Assembly: GCA_019417975.1 (NCBI GenBank) | Contig: DYCT01000069.1 | Span: forward strand, 1-6,545 | Direction: 5' to 3' | Origin: Bacteroides sp. | Lineage (GTDB): Bacteria > Bacteroidota > Bacteroidia > Bacteroidales > Bacteroidaceae | DNA: 6,545 nt | Part shown: piece by piece, positions 1 through 6,545 of the stretch | Numbering within the stretch: position 1 is the first letter of the stretch | Layout of the letters: each line of letters begins with the position of its first letter | The notes under the pieces: model-generated | Database searches by the model: none | The model's input: only the letters and a program-made list of their open reading frames with translations | What the model was told of the DNA's origin: nothing | Program-made: the position numbers and the translations under genes

Positions 1-1
1 T

Positions 2-163
2 CTCTTGGATAAAGGAGTTAAGATAGAACAAGTAAATGGACAAAAGGCATTGTTCTCAATTGCACCGGCCGATGGCTCTTATAAAGTAAACTTTGGCGAG
101 GAGGAGTTTGAAAACTATTTTAAGTCGTTCTTGCGCCCGCAGTTAGTGGAAATGCTTTTTTAA
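2..163 (+). CDS. atpE: V-type ATPase subunit E, C-terminal fragment (5' end outside window)
   Basis: Only the last 53 residues are present, read in the frame that ends at TAA 161-163. The fragment starts LLDKGVKIEQ and ends FLRPQLVEMLF. Subunit E forms the peripheral stalk of V/A-ATPases with a small helical partner (G/H). Its long N-terminal helix lies along the stalk, and its C-terminal globular alpha/beta domain caps the top of the A3B3 head. The visible part fits the end of that C-terminal domain: a short strand-rich stretch (IEQVNGQKALFSIAP), then an acidic amphipathic helix (GEEEFENYFKSFLRPQLVEMLF). Family members are usually about 200 residues, so roughly three quarters lies upstream. 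The call rests partly on this end and partly on position, 9 bases before the DUF2764 gene and then atpA. No catalytic residues are expected in this subunit. Confidence 0.8.
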   Translation, partial: LLDKGVKIEQVNGQKALFSIAPADGSYKVNFGEEEFENYFKSFLRPQLVEMLF

Positions 164-172
164 CCGAATGCT

Positions 173-1009
173 ATGAGTAAGTATTATTGCTTGATAGCCG
201 GTTTGCCCGACTTGTCGCTGGAGGATGGCAAGCTGAACTATACCGTAGCCAACTTCAAAACTGAAATCTATCCGGAGCTGTCGACGGCCGATCGTCGTTT
301 GGTGGATTTGTTTTATCTGCAATTTGATAATGCAAATCTATTGGCATTGCTTAAGGATAAGGAGTCTGCTATCGACCCACGTGGCAACTATACGGCAGAT
401 GAATTGATTTCGCTTATTGACTCGGTAAAGGAAAAGGAAAAACGTCAGAGTAAATTCCCTGCTTATTTTTACGATTTTGTTTCGGCTTACCTTTCGGCTG
501 CTCAAGACATGGACTTTCCGGAAAACGTGTTGGCAGGACATTATTACGAACATGCAATGAAATGCAGCAATAAGTTCGTAAAGGCATGGTTTGAGTTCAA
601 TCTGAACATTAATAATGTTTTGTCTGCTCTTACAGCACGTAAGTATAAGATGGATGTGGCTCCCAATGTAGTGGGAAATACAGAGACAGCAGCATGCATC
701 CGTACTTCGAATGCGCGCGATTTTGGTATTGCAGACTCTATCGACTATTTTGACCAATTGTTGCGCATTAGCGAGACAGAGGAACTGGTAGAGCGTGAAC
801 GTAAAATCGACCTGCTGAAGTGGAACTGGATGGAAGAAGAAATCTTTTTCGACTATTTTACCATCGAAAGGGTGTTCGTGTTCTTGCTTAGACTGGAAAT
901 GATTGAACGCTGGATTTCATTGGATAAGGAAAAAGGCAGCGAACTCTTCCGCAGTATAATTGATTCTTTGAAGAATGAGGTGCAGATACCTGCAGAATTT
1001 AGAAAATAA
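173..1009 (+). CDS. DUF2764-family protein, V-ATPase-associated; candidate stand-in for subunit C
   Basis: A 278-residue protein with no signal peptide or membrane segment; it appears largely alpha-helical and charged. The N-terminus (SKYYCLIAGLPDLSLEDGK) carries the YY-x-L-x-AGLPDL pattern that I associate with DUF2764, a family found next to V-ATPase genes in Bacteroidota and Chlamydiae. A second conserved-looking block lies near the C-terminus: W217-N-W-M-E-E-E223, and E245-R-W247 before SLDKEKG. No nucleotide-binding or catalytic motif is visible. The gene starts 9 bases after atpE and ends 11 bases before atpA, so it is surely cotranscribed. In classical operons this slot holds subunits C and F. 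Size and apparent helicity suit the C/d subunit (about 320-350 residues, all helical), which joins the rotor axle to the membrane ring, so replacement of C is a plausible inference, not shown. The ATG at 173 gives the expected start next to the YY motif; no Shine-Dalgarno precedes it. Confidence 0.85.
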   Translation: MSKYYCLIAGLPDLSLEDGKLNYTVANFKTEIYPELSTADRRLVDLFYLQFDNANLLALLKDKESAIDPRGNYTADELISLIDSVKEKEKRQSKFPAYFYDFVSAYLSAAQDMDFPENVLAGHYYEHAMKCSNKFVKAWFEFNLNINNVLSALTARKYKMDVAPNVVGNTETAACIRTSNARDFGIADSIDYFDQLLRISETEELVERERKIDLLKWNWMEEEIFFDYFTIERVFVFLLRLEMIERWISLDKEKGSELFRSIIDSLKNEVQIPAEFRK

Positions 1010-1020
1010 TTAAACGATAT

Positions 1021-2784
1021 ATGGCAACAAAAGGAACTGTGAATGGCGTTATCGCCAATATGGTGACCCTCATCGTCGACGGCCCTGTAGCGCAGAATGA
1101 AATCTGTTATATCTATACAGGTGGCGACAAGTTGATGGCTGAGGTGATTAAGGTGGTAGGTATCAATGTCTACGTGCAGGTATTCGAAAGTACACGTGGA
1201 CTGAAAGTAGGTGCCGAAGCCGAGTTTACTGGACACATGCTTGAAGTGACTCTGGGTCCTGGTATGCTGTCGCGCAACTACGATGGTTTGCAGAACGACC
1301 TGGACAAGATGGAAGGCGTGTTCTTGAAACGCGGTCAATATACATATCCGCTGGATAAAGAGAAAAAATGGCATTTCGTGCCCTTGGCTAAGGCCGGCGA
1401 CAAGGTTAAAGCTTCTGCATGGCTCGGACAGGTAGATGAAAACTTCCAGCCGTTGAAGATTATGGCTCCTTTCACCTTGGAGGGAGAGTGTACTGTGAAG
1501 TCGGTAGCTAAAGAGGGCGATTATTGCATTGAGGATACAGTAGCTGTGCTGGTAGATAAAGACGGTAAGGAAATAGCCGTGAATATGATTCAACACTGGC
1601 CGGTGAAGAAGGCTATGACTAATTATAAAGAAAAGCCAAGACCTTTCAAATTGTTTGAAACAGGTGTACGTGTGATTGATACGGTAAATCCGATTGTAGA
1701 AGGTGGTACCGGATTTATCCCCGGTCCGTTCGGTACGGGTAAGACCGTGTTGCAGCATGCCATTTCCAAGCAGGCAGAAGCCGATATCGTAATTATCGCA
1801 GCTTGTGGTGAGCGTGCTAACGAGGTAGTGGAAATCTTTACTGAATTCCCTGAATTGGTCGACCCGCATACAGGACGTAAATTGATGGAACGTACCATTA
1901 TTATCGCGAATACTTCGAACATGCCGGTAGCTGCCCGTGAAGCTTCTGTTTACACAGCAATGACAATCGCTGAGTTTTACCGTGCAATGGGATTGAAGGT
2001 ATTGCTGATGGCCGACTCTACTTCGCGTTGGGCTCAGGCTTTGCGTGAGATGTCAAACCGTATGGAGGAACTTCCCGGACCGGATGCGTTCCCGATGGAC
2101 TTGTCTGCTATCATTTCAAACTTTTACGGTCGTGCCGGATATGTGATTTTGGATAATGGCTCTACAGGTTCTATTACCTTTATCGGTACGGTATCGCCTG
2201 CGGGTGGTAACTTGAAAGAACCGGTGACAGAGAATACGAAAAAGGTAGCTCGCTGCTTCTATGCATTGGAGCAAGAGCGTGCCGACCGTAAACGTTATCC
2301 GGCAGTGAACCCTATCGATTCATATTCGAAATATATTGAATATCCTGAATTCGAGGAATACATCTCAAAGCATATCAACGGCGAATGGTTGAGCAAGGTA
2401 AACGAAATCAAGACTCGTTTGCTTCGTGGTAAGGAAATTGCAGAACAGATTAACATCTTGGGTGACGATGGTGTACCTGTAGAATATCACGTGATTTTCT
2501 GGAAATCGGAATTAATCGACTTTGTGGTATTGCAGCAAGATGCATTCGATGAAATCGATGCAGTGACGCCGATGGAACGTCAGGAAGAAATTTTGAATAT
2601 GGTGATTGATATTTGCCACACAGAGTTTGCTTTTGATAACTTCATCGATGTGATGGATTATTTCAAGAAGCTGATTAACGTGTGCAAGCAGATGAACTAC
2701 TCGGAATACAAGTCGGAGAAATACGAACAGTATATGAAAGAACTTCGAGACTTGGTGGCCGAAAAGAGCGTGGAGTCTAAGTAA
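1021..2784 (+). CDS. atpA: V-type ATP synthase/ATPase catalytic subunit A
   Basis: Catalytic subunit of the A3B3 head: it hydrolyses (or makes) ATP and drives rotation of the axle. The protein has 587 residues, normal for the family. Domains in order: N-terminal beta-barrel (about 1-70); the A-specific 'bulge' insert (about 110-190), preceded by the typical EGVFLKRG block (98-105); the nucleotide-binding domain (about 200-440); and a helical C-terminal domain (about 440-587). Walker A is GPFGTGKT at 235-242, with K241 and T242 contacting phosphate and Mg. The catalytic glutamate is E264 in GERANEV. Walker B ends at D332 in LLMADSTSRWA. The alpha/beta-type ATPase signature is PAVNPIDSYS at 427-436. 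All key residues are intact, so the enzyme should be active. The ATG at 1021 gives the usual MATKGTVNGV start. No Shine-Dalgarno is visible in the 11-base spacer after the DUF2764 gene. The direction of operation and the coupling ion cannot be told from this subunit. Confidence 0.98.
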   Translation: MATKGTVNGVIANMVTLIVDGPVAQNEICYIYTGGDKLMAEVIKVVGINVYVQVFESTRGLKVGAEAEFTGHMLEVTLGPGMLSRNYDGLQNDLDKMEGVFLKRGQYTYPLDKEKKWHFVPLAKAGDKVKASAWLGQVDENFQPLKIMAPFTLEGECTVKSVAKEGDYCIEDTVAVLVDKDGKEIAVNMIQHWPVKKAMTNYKEKPRPFKLFETGVRVIDTVNPIVEGGTGFIPGPFGTGKTVLQHAISKQAEADIVIIAACGERANEVVEIFTEFPELVDPHTGRKLMERTIIIANTSNMPVAAREASVYTAMTIAEFYRAMGLKVLLMADSTSRWAQALREMSNRMEELPGPDAFPMDLSAIISNFYGRAGYVILDNGSTGSITFIGTVSPAGGNLKEPVTENTKKVARCFYALEQERADRKRYPAVNPIDSYSKYIEYPEFEEYISKHINGEWLSKVNEIKTRLLRGKEIAEQINILGDDGVPVEYHVIFWKSELIDFVVLQQDAFDEIDAVTPMERQEEILNMVIDICHTEFAFDNFIDVMDYFKKLINVCKQMNYSEYKSEKYEQYMKELRDLVAEKSVESK

Positions 2785-2796
2785 GTTGTTAATTGC

Positions 2797-2810
2797 AAAA
2801 TAAGAAAGAA
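2797..2810 (+). promoter_or_regulatory. A-rich translation leader of atpB
   Basis: Eleven of the 14 bases just before the atpB ATG are A, with no run resembling GGAGG. Bacteroidota often start translation from A-rich, unstructured leaders with A near -3 and -6, so this stretch supports the ATG at 2811 over the TTG at 2793, which lies just upstream of it. The functional reading is inference from base composition. Confidence 0.4.
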
Positions 2811-4133
2811 ATGGCAACAAAAGCATTTCAGAAGATATATACAAAGATTAGTCAGATTACCAAAGCTACTTGTGCGCTGAAAGCCACAGGAGTAGGGTAT
2901 GATGAATTGGCCACAGTCAACGGCAAGTTGGCGCAGGTGGTGAAAATTGCAGGCGACGAAGTGACCCTGCAGGTGTTTGAGGGTACCGAAGGTATCCCTA
3001 CCAATGCGGAAGTGGTGTTCTTGGGCAAGTCGCCTTCGTTGAAGGTGAGCGAACAGTTGTCGGGACGTTTCTTCAATGCATTTGGCGACCCTATTGATGG
3101 GGGACCGGAGATTGAAGGACAGGAAGTGCCTATCGGTGGTCCGTCTGTAAATCCGGTTCGACGTAAACAGCCGTCAGAACTGATTGCTACAGGTATTGCC
3201 GGTATCGACTTGAACAATACATTGGTTTCCGGACAGAAGATTCCGTTCTTTGCAGACCCTGACCAACCGTTCAACCAGGTAATGGCTAATGTGGCCATGC
3301 GTGCTGAGACTGATAAGATTATTTTGGGAGCGATGGGTATGACCAATGATGACTACCTTTATTTTAAAAATGTGTTCTCCAATGCAGGAGCGCTCGACCG
3401 TATCGTCAGTTTCGTGAATACCACCGAAGACCCTCCGGTAGAACGTCTGTTGATTCCGGATATGGCATTGACCGCAGCCGAATACTTTGCCGTTGAGAAA
3501 AATGAAAAGGTACTGGTATTGCTTACCGATATGACTTCGTATGCCGATGCGTTGGCTATCGTGTCCAACCGTATGGACCAGATTCCTTCGAAGGACTCTA
3601 TGCCGGGTTCTCTTTATTCCGATTTGGCAAAGATTTACGAGAAAGCAGTTCAATTCCCTGCTGGTGGTTCTATTACTATCATTGCGGTGACCACTTTGTC
3701 GGGTGGTGATATTACTCATGCAGTGCCCGATAATACCGGTTATATCACAGAAGGACAGTTGTTCTTGCGTCGTGATAGTGATATTGGTAAGGTTATTGTT
3801 GACCCGTTCCGTTCGTTGTCTCGTTTGAAACAGCTTGTTAGTGGTAAGAAAACTCGTAAAGACCATCCGCAGGTGATGAATGCTGCTGTTCGTCTGTATG
3901 CCGATGCTGCCAATGCTAAGACAAAGATGGAAAACGGTTTCGACTTGACAAATTACGATGAACGTACTTTGGCGTTTGCAAAAGACTATGCCGACCAGCT
4001 GTTGGCTATCGATGTCAATTTGAATACTACCGAAATGCTTGATGTGGCATGGGGCTTGTTTGGCAAGTATTTCCGTCCGGAAGAGGTTAACATCAAGAAA
4101 GAACTGGTCGACAAGTATTGGCCGAACAATTAA
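2811..4133 (+). CDS. atpB: V-type ATP synthase/ATPase non-catalytic subunit B
   Basis: Regulatory partner of subunit A in the A3B3 head; it supplies residues to the catalytic site at the A/B interface but does not hydrolyse ATP. From the ATG at 2811 it has 440 residues. The frame can be opened six codons earlier at TTG 2793, but MATKAFQKIYTKI from the ATG is the family-like N-terminus. Domains: N-terminal barrel (about 1-70), nucleotide-binding-like domain (about 75-350), helical C-terminal domain (about 350-440). The P-loop position is degenerate: FADPDQPFN (147-155), with no GxxGxGKT, as expected for B, and further changed from the SGSGLPHN seen in many B subunits. Typical B motifs are LTDMTSYADAL (238-248) and SLSRL with R338, the probable arginine finger reaching into the neighbouring A site, followed by GKKTRKDHPQ. 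It lies 26 bases after atpA. Its first 13 bases are identical to those of atpA. Confidence 0.97.
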   Translation: MATKAFQKIYTKISQITKATCALKATGVGYDELATVNGKLAQVVKIAGDEVTLQVFEGTEGIPTNAEVVFLGKSPSLKVSEQLSGRFFNAFGDPIDGGPEIEGQEVPIGGPSVNPVRRKQPSELIATGIAGIDLNNTLVSGQKIPFFADPDQPFNQVMANVAMRAETDKIILGAMGMTNDDYLYFKNVFSNAGALDRIVSFVNTTEDPPVERLLIPDMALTAAEYFAVEKNEKVLVLLTDMTSYADALAIVSNRMDQIPSKDSMPGSLYSDLAKIYEKAVQFPAGGSITIIAVTTLSGGDITHAVPDNTGYITEGQLFLRRDSDIGKVIVDPFRSLSRLKQLVSGKKTRKDHPQVMNAAVRLYADAANAKTKMENGFDLTNYDERTLAFAKDYADQLLAIDVNLNTTEMLDVAWGLFGKYFRPEEVNIKKELVDKYWPNN

Positions 4134-4152
4134 TCTTTAAACCGATTATAAC

Positions 4153-4758
4153 GTGGCTATAAAATTTCAATATAACAAAACCTCGCTCCAACAGCTGGAA
4201 AAGCAGCTCAAGGTTCGTGTGCGTACGCTTCCTATTATTAAGAATAAGGAGAGCGCCTTGCGCATGGAAGTGAAGAAATGCAAGGAGGAAGCTGGGGCGT
4301 TGGAGAAAAAGCTGGAAGTAGATATCCAGGCTTATGAAGCCATGTTCGCACTTTGGAATGAGTTCGACACTTCTTTAATCAAGGTAAACGATGTTCATCT
4401 TGGTGTTAAGAAGATTGCCGGTGTACGGGTGCCGTTACTGGAGAATGTCGACTTTGAGGTACGTCCGTTTAGCTTGTTCAATAGCCCCAAATGGTATTCC
4501 GATGGTATCTTTATCCTGAAGGAATTGGCCAAGACAGCTATTGAGAGAGAGTTTACGCTTGCCAAGTTAAATCTGTTGGAACATGCGCGTAAGAAGACTA
4601 CTCAGAAAGTGAATCTTTTTGAGAAGGTGCAGATACCGGGTTATCAAGATGCTTTGCGGAAGATAAAACGGTTTATGGAAGATGAGGAAAACCTCTCCAA
4701 ATCTTCGCAGAAGATTTTGAAATCGATACAGGAAAAAAGGAAGGAGGCAGAGGCATGA
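4153..4758 (+). CDS. atpD: V-type ATP synthase/ATPase central-axle subunit D
   Basis: Rotor axle that turns inside the A3B3 head and transmits torque to the membrane ring. The product is 201 residues, close to the usual 200-220. The pattern is that of the D family: a long N-terminal helix (about 8-75, rich in K/E/L heptads), a short beta-rich middle (about 78-105, HLGVKKIAGVRVPLL), and a long C-terminal helix (about 112-198). The last helix holds the conserved KVNLFEKVQIPG segment (152-163). The start is GTG: an in-frame TAA lies at 4138-4140, no ATG lies between it and the GTG, and the next ATG (residue 38) would remove half of the first coiled-coil helix. No Shine-Dalgarno is seen upstream. 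The gene follows atpB by 19 bases and overlaps atpI by 4 bases (ATGA). Subunit F, the usual binding partner of D, is not encoded nearby in this window. Confidence 0.94.
   Translation: MAIKFQYNKTSLQQLEKQLKVRVRTLPIIKNKESALRMEVKKCKEEAGALEKKLEVDIQAYEAMFALWNEFDTSLIKVNDVHLGVKKIAGVRVPLLENVDFEVRPFSLFNSPKWYSDGIFILKELAKTAIEREFTLAKLNLLEHARKKTTQKVNLFEKVQIPGYQDALRKIKRFMEDEENLSKSSQKILKSIQEKRKEAEA
4741..4747 (+). promoter_or_regulatory. Shine-Dalgarno sequence of atpI inside the end of atpD
   Basis: AAGGAGG lies 7 bases before the atpI ATG at 4755, ideal spacing for ribosome binding. It is the only strong Shine-Dalgarno at any gene start in this window. It supports 4755 as the start and, with the ATGA overlap, suggests translational coupling to atpD. 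Caution: it sits in Lys/Glu codons of atpD (KRKEAEA), where such a string can arise by chance, and Bacteroidota use these sites weakly. Confidence 0.6.
4755..4758 (+). other. ATGA stop-start overlap of atpD and atpI
   Basis: The TGA stop of atpD (4756-4758) overlaps the ATG start of atpI (4755-4757). Such overlaps commonly let a terminating ribosome restart on the next gene. It is the only overlap among the gene junctions seen here; the others are spacers of 9 to 26 bases. Confidence 0.9.
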
Positions 4759-6545
4759 TTACGAAAATGAAGAAGTTTACTTTCCTTGTGTATTATAAGG
4801 ATTACGATTGTTTCCTTCAGAACATTCGCGACTTGGGTGTTGTCCATGTAGCAGAACGTATGCAGGGAACACCTGATAGTGCCGATTTGCAAGAAAGCAT
4901 CAAGTTGGCCAATCGTATCGTTGCTGCTCAGAAGTTTCTTCGCGGGTTGAGCGAGGAAGTGACCGAACAAGGAGCATCTACGGAAAAGGGAATGCAAGTT
5001 CTCAATACCTTGGATGAATTGCAGAATGAAAAGGCTGTATTGAACCAACGACTGATGACGCTGGCAAAAGAAAAGGCAGCTTTAGAGCCTTGGGGAAATT
5101 TTGAACCGAGTAACTTGGAACGGCTGATGAAGGCTGGCTGGCAAGTTCGTTTCTACACTTGCTCGAAAAGTGTATTCAATCCGGAATGGGTAGATACGTA
5201 TCATGCGACAGAGATAAGCCGTATGGGTTCGCGTCTGTTCTTTATTACGGTGACTCGTCCGGGCGAATTGCCCGACTTGGAACTGGAATCTCCTAAGTTG
5301 CCGGCAGTCTCGCTTGCTGCTATCGAACGTTCGGTTGCTGATACGGAAGATGCTATTAAGGCTGTGGACGAAAAGTTACTCGCTTTAGCTAAAGACTGTC
5401 AGCACTCGCTCGAAATGGCATTGAAAGAGGTTCATGCAGGTATTGAACTGTCGAAAGTGGTGCTGAATACCGAGAAAAAGGTCGACGATAAGTTGATGCT
5501 TTTGCAAGGATGGGCTCCGGCTGCAAAGACAGATGCCATTGTTGCCGATTTACAGACCCAGCAGGCTTATTTCGAGGTAGCCGATCCTACTCCGGAGGAT
5601 AATGTACCTATCGAGTTGAACAATAATGGTTTCTTCCGATTGTTCGAACCGATTATGCGGCTCTATATGTTGCCTAAATACAATGAACTGGATTTGACTC
5701 CGTTCTTTGCACCGTTCTTTATGGTGTTCTTCGGACTCTGTCTGGGCGATTCGGGTTATGGCCTGTTTATGTTTTTAGGTGCGATGATTTATCGGATGGT
5801 TGCTAAGAATCTGGGTGACTCTATGAAGTCTATCCTTTCGCTGGTGCAGATATTGGGTGCATCTACCTTCTTCTGTGGTATGCTTACGGGTACGTTCTTC
5901 GGATTCAACGTTTACACCACCGGTATTCCTTTCTTCGAGAACATGGGTAAGCGCATTTCGTTGGATAACCAGTGGATGTTTAACCTGTCCTTGATAATGG
6001 GTGTGATACAAATCCTGTTTGGTATGGGAGTGAAGACTGCCAACCAGATTATCCAGTTCGGATTTAAGTATGCTGTTGCCACCATCGGTTGGATTATTCT
6101 GCTGGTGAGTATGATTGTATCAGCATTGCTTCCTTCGGTATTGCCGATGGGTGGTACTGTCCATTTGGTGATTTTGGGTATTGCAGCCTTGATGATTTTC
6201 TTGTATAACAGTCCTGATAAGAATATCTTTGTAAATATCGGTTTGGGTCTGTGGGATAGCTACAACATGGCTACCGGTCTGTTGGGCGATATCCTTTCCT
6301 ATGTCCGCTTGTTTGCGTTGGGACTTTCGGGTGGTATCCTTGCCAGTGTGTTCAACAGCTTGGCCGAAGGTATGAGTCCGGATAATGTCATTGCAGGGCC
6401 TATTGTCATGGTGCTTATCTTTGTGGTTGGTCATGCCATCAATATGTTTATGAATATTTTGGGTGCGATGGTTCACCCCATGCGTCTTACTTTTGTCGAG
6501 TTCTTCAAGAATTCGGGTTTTGAAGGAGGAGGCAAAGAATATAAG
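4755..6545 (+). CDS. atpI: V-type ATP synthase/ATPase membrane subunit I (a), 3' end outside window
   Basis: Membrane stator that carries ions to and from the rotor ring. It runs open for 597 codons to the window edge; the family's glycine-rich C-terminal tail (FEGGGKEYK) is already reached, so probably only a few codons are missing. The cytoplasmic part (about 1-312) binds the stalks and has two coiled-coil stretches (about 84-110 and 187-245), a PWG motif (112-114) and GWAP (252-255). The membrane part (about 313-580) has hydrophobic segments near 316-346 (probably two, around LGDSGYG), 359-385, 407-427, 439-460, 469-486, 508-532 and 545-572. R518 in SYVRLFALGL and R577 in HPMRLTFVEFF match the two essential arginines of the ion path (yeast Vph1 R735 and R799). 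The start ATG overlaps the atpD stop and has a strong Shine-Dalgarno. Whether H+ or Na+ is moved depends mainly on ring subunit K, which is not in the window. Confidence 0.96.
   Translation, partial: MITKMKKFTFLVYYKDYDCFLQNIRDLGVVHVAERMQGTPDSADLQESIKLANRIVAAQKFLRGLSEEVTEQGASTEKGMQVLNTLDELQNEKAVLNQRLMTLAKEKAALEPWGNFEPSNLERLMKAGWQVRFYTCSKSVFNPEWVDTYHATEISRMGSRLFFITVTRPGELPDLELESPKLPAVSLAAIERSVADTEDAIKAVDEKLLALAKDCQHSLEMALKEVHAGIELSKVVLNTEKKVDDKLMLLQGWAPAAKTDAIVADLQTQQAYFEVADPTPEDNVPIELNNNGFFRLFEPIMRLYMLPKYNELDLTPFFAPFFMVFFGLCLGDSGYGLFMFLGAMIYRMVAKNLGDSMKSILSLVQILGASTFFCGMLTGTFFGFNVYTTGIPFFENMGKRISLDNQWMFNLSLIMGVIQILFGMGVKTANQIIQFGFKYAVATIGWIILLVSMIVSALLPSVLPMGGTVHLVILGIAALMIFLYNSPDKNIFVNIGLGLWDSYNMATGLLGDILSYVRLFALGLSGGILASVFNSLAEGMSPDNVIAGPIVMVLIFVVGHAINMFMNILGAMVHPMRLTFVEFFKNSGFEGGGKEYK

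Noticed and set aside
1010..1020. Internal promoter before atpA
   Set aside because: The 11-base spacer and neighbouring coding bases show no convincing Bacteroidota -7 (TAnnTTTG) and -33 pair.
853..1869. Long minus-strand open frame of 338 codons
   Set aside because: It lies antisense across the end of the DUF2764 gene and the conserved first half of atpA. Its translation is His/Ser/Thr/Arg-rich with no recognisable domain. It is a by-product of codon use in the real genes.
2512..3346. Minus-strand open frames of 110 and 164 codons across the atpA-atpB junction
   Set aside because: They overlap each other in different frames and oppose conserved coding sequence; nothing in their translations looks like a protein family.
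3174..3866. Minus-strand open frame of 230 codons
   Set aside because: Antisense to the conserved core of atpB, with composition typical of a shadow frame (many Thr, Asn, Arg, His) and no domain.
4131..4148. Small inverted repeat TAATC-8 bases-GATTA at the end of atpB, considered as a terminator or processing site
   Set aside because: Only five mostly A/T pairs, it includes the stop codon and has no T-run; too weak, and termination inside the operon is unlikely.
5775..6476. Minus-strand open frames of 78 and 118 codons opposite atpI
   Set aside because: Rich in His, Gln, Thr and Asn because they mirror hydrophobic membrane codons of atpI; no family resemblance.
1..6545. Search for a novel defence, mobile or RNA-based system
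   Set aside because: The window is almost wholly covered by conserved V-ATPase genes of uniform composition on one strand. There are no repeats, integrase or transposase motifs, or gene-free space for an RNA system.

Overview
The window is a stretch of a V/A-type (vacuolar/archaeal-type) rotary ATPase operon, read entirely on the + strand. The organism is most likely a member of the Bacteroidales (Bacteroides/Phocaeicola-like). The grounds are the gene order, the presence of a DUF2764-type gene between subunits E and A, moderate GC, and near absence of Shine-Dalgarno sequences. This assignment is inference from the sequence and family knowledge, since no database search was possible.

Layout in order: the last 53 codons of subunit E (atpE, 2-163); a DUF2764-family protein (173-1009); catalytic subunit A (atpA, 1021-2784); non-catalytic subunit B (atpB, best start 2811, end 4133); central-rotor subunit D (atpD, GTG start 4153, end 4758); and membrane subunit I/a (atpI, 4755 to the window edge at 6545, stop codon not reached). 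Spacers are 9, 11, 26 and 19 bases, followed by a 4-base ATGA overlap between atpD and atpI. The window is almost entirely coding, with no gene-free stretch over 30 bases. I see no RNA gene, mobile element, CRISPR array, promoter or terminator; the operon promoter and end must lie outside.

How the parts work together: A and B form the A3B3 ATPase head, D is the axle inside it, E is part of the peripheral stalk, and I is the membrane stator that carries ions past the rotor ring. The ring subunit K is expected just downstream. Subunits C (the socket joining axle to ring) and F (axle partner of D) are not recognisable where the classical E-C-F-A-B-D order would put them. A single DUF2764 gene occupies that slot. 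This is the main point of biological interest; the rest is an ordinary, intact housekeeping or energy-coupling operon.
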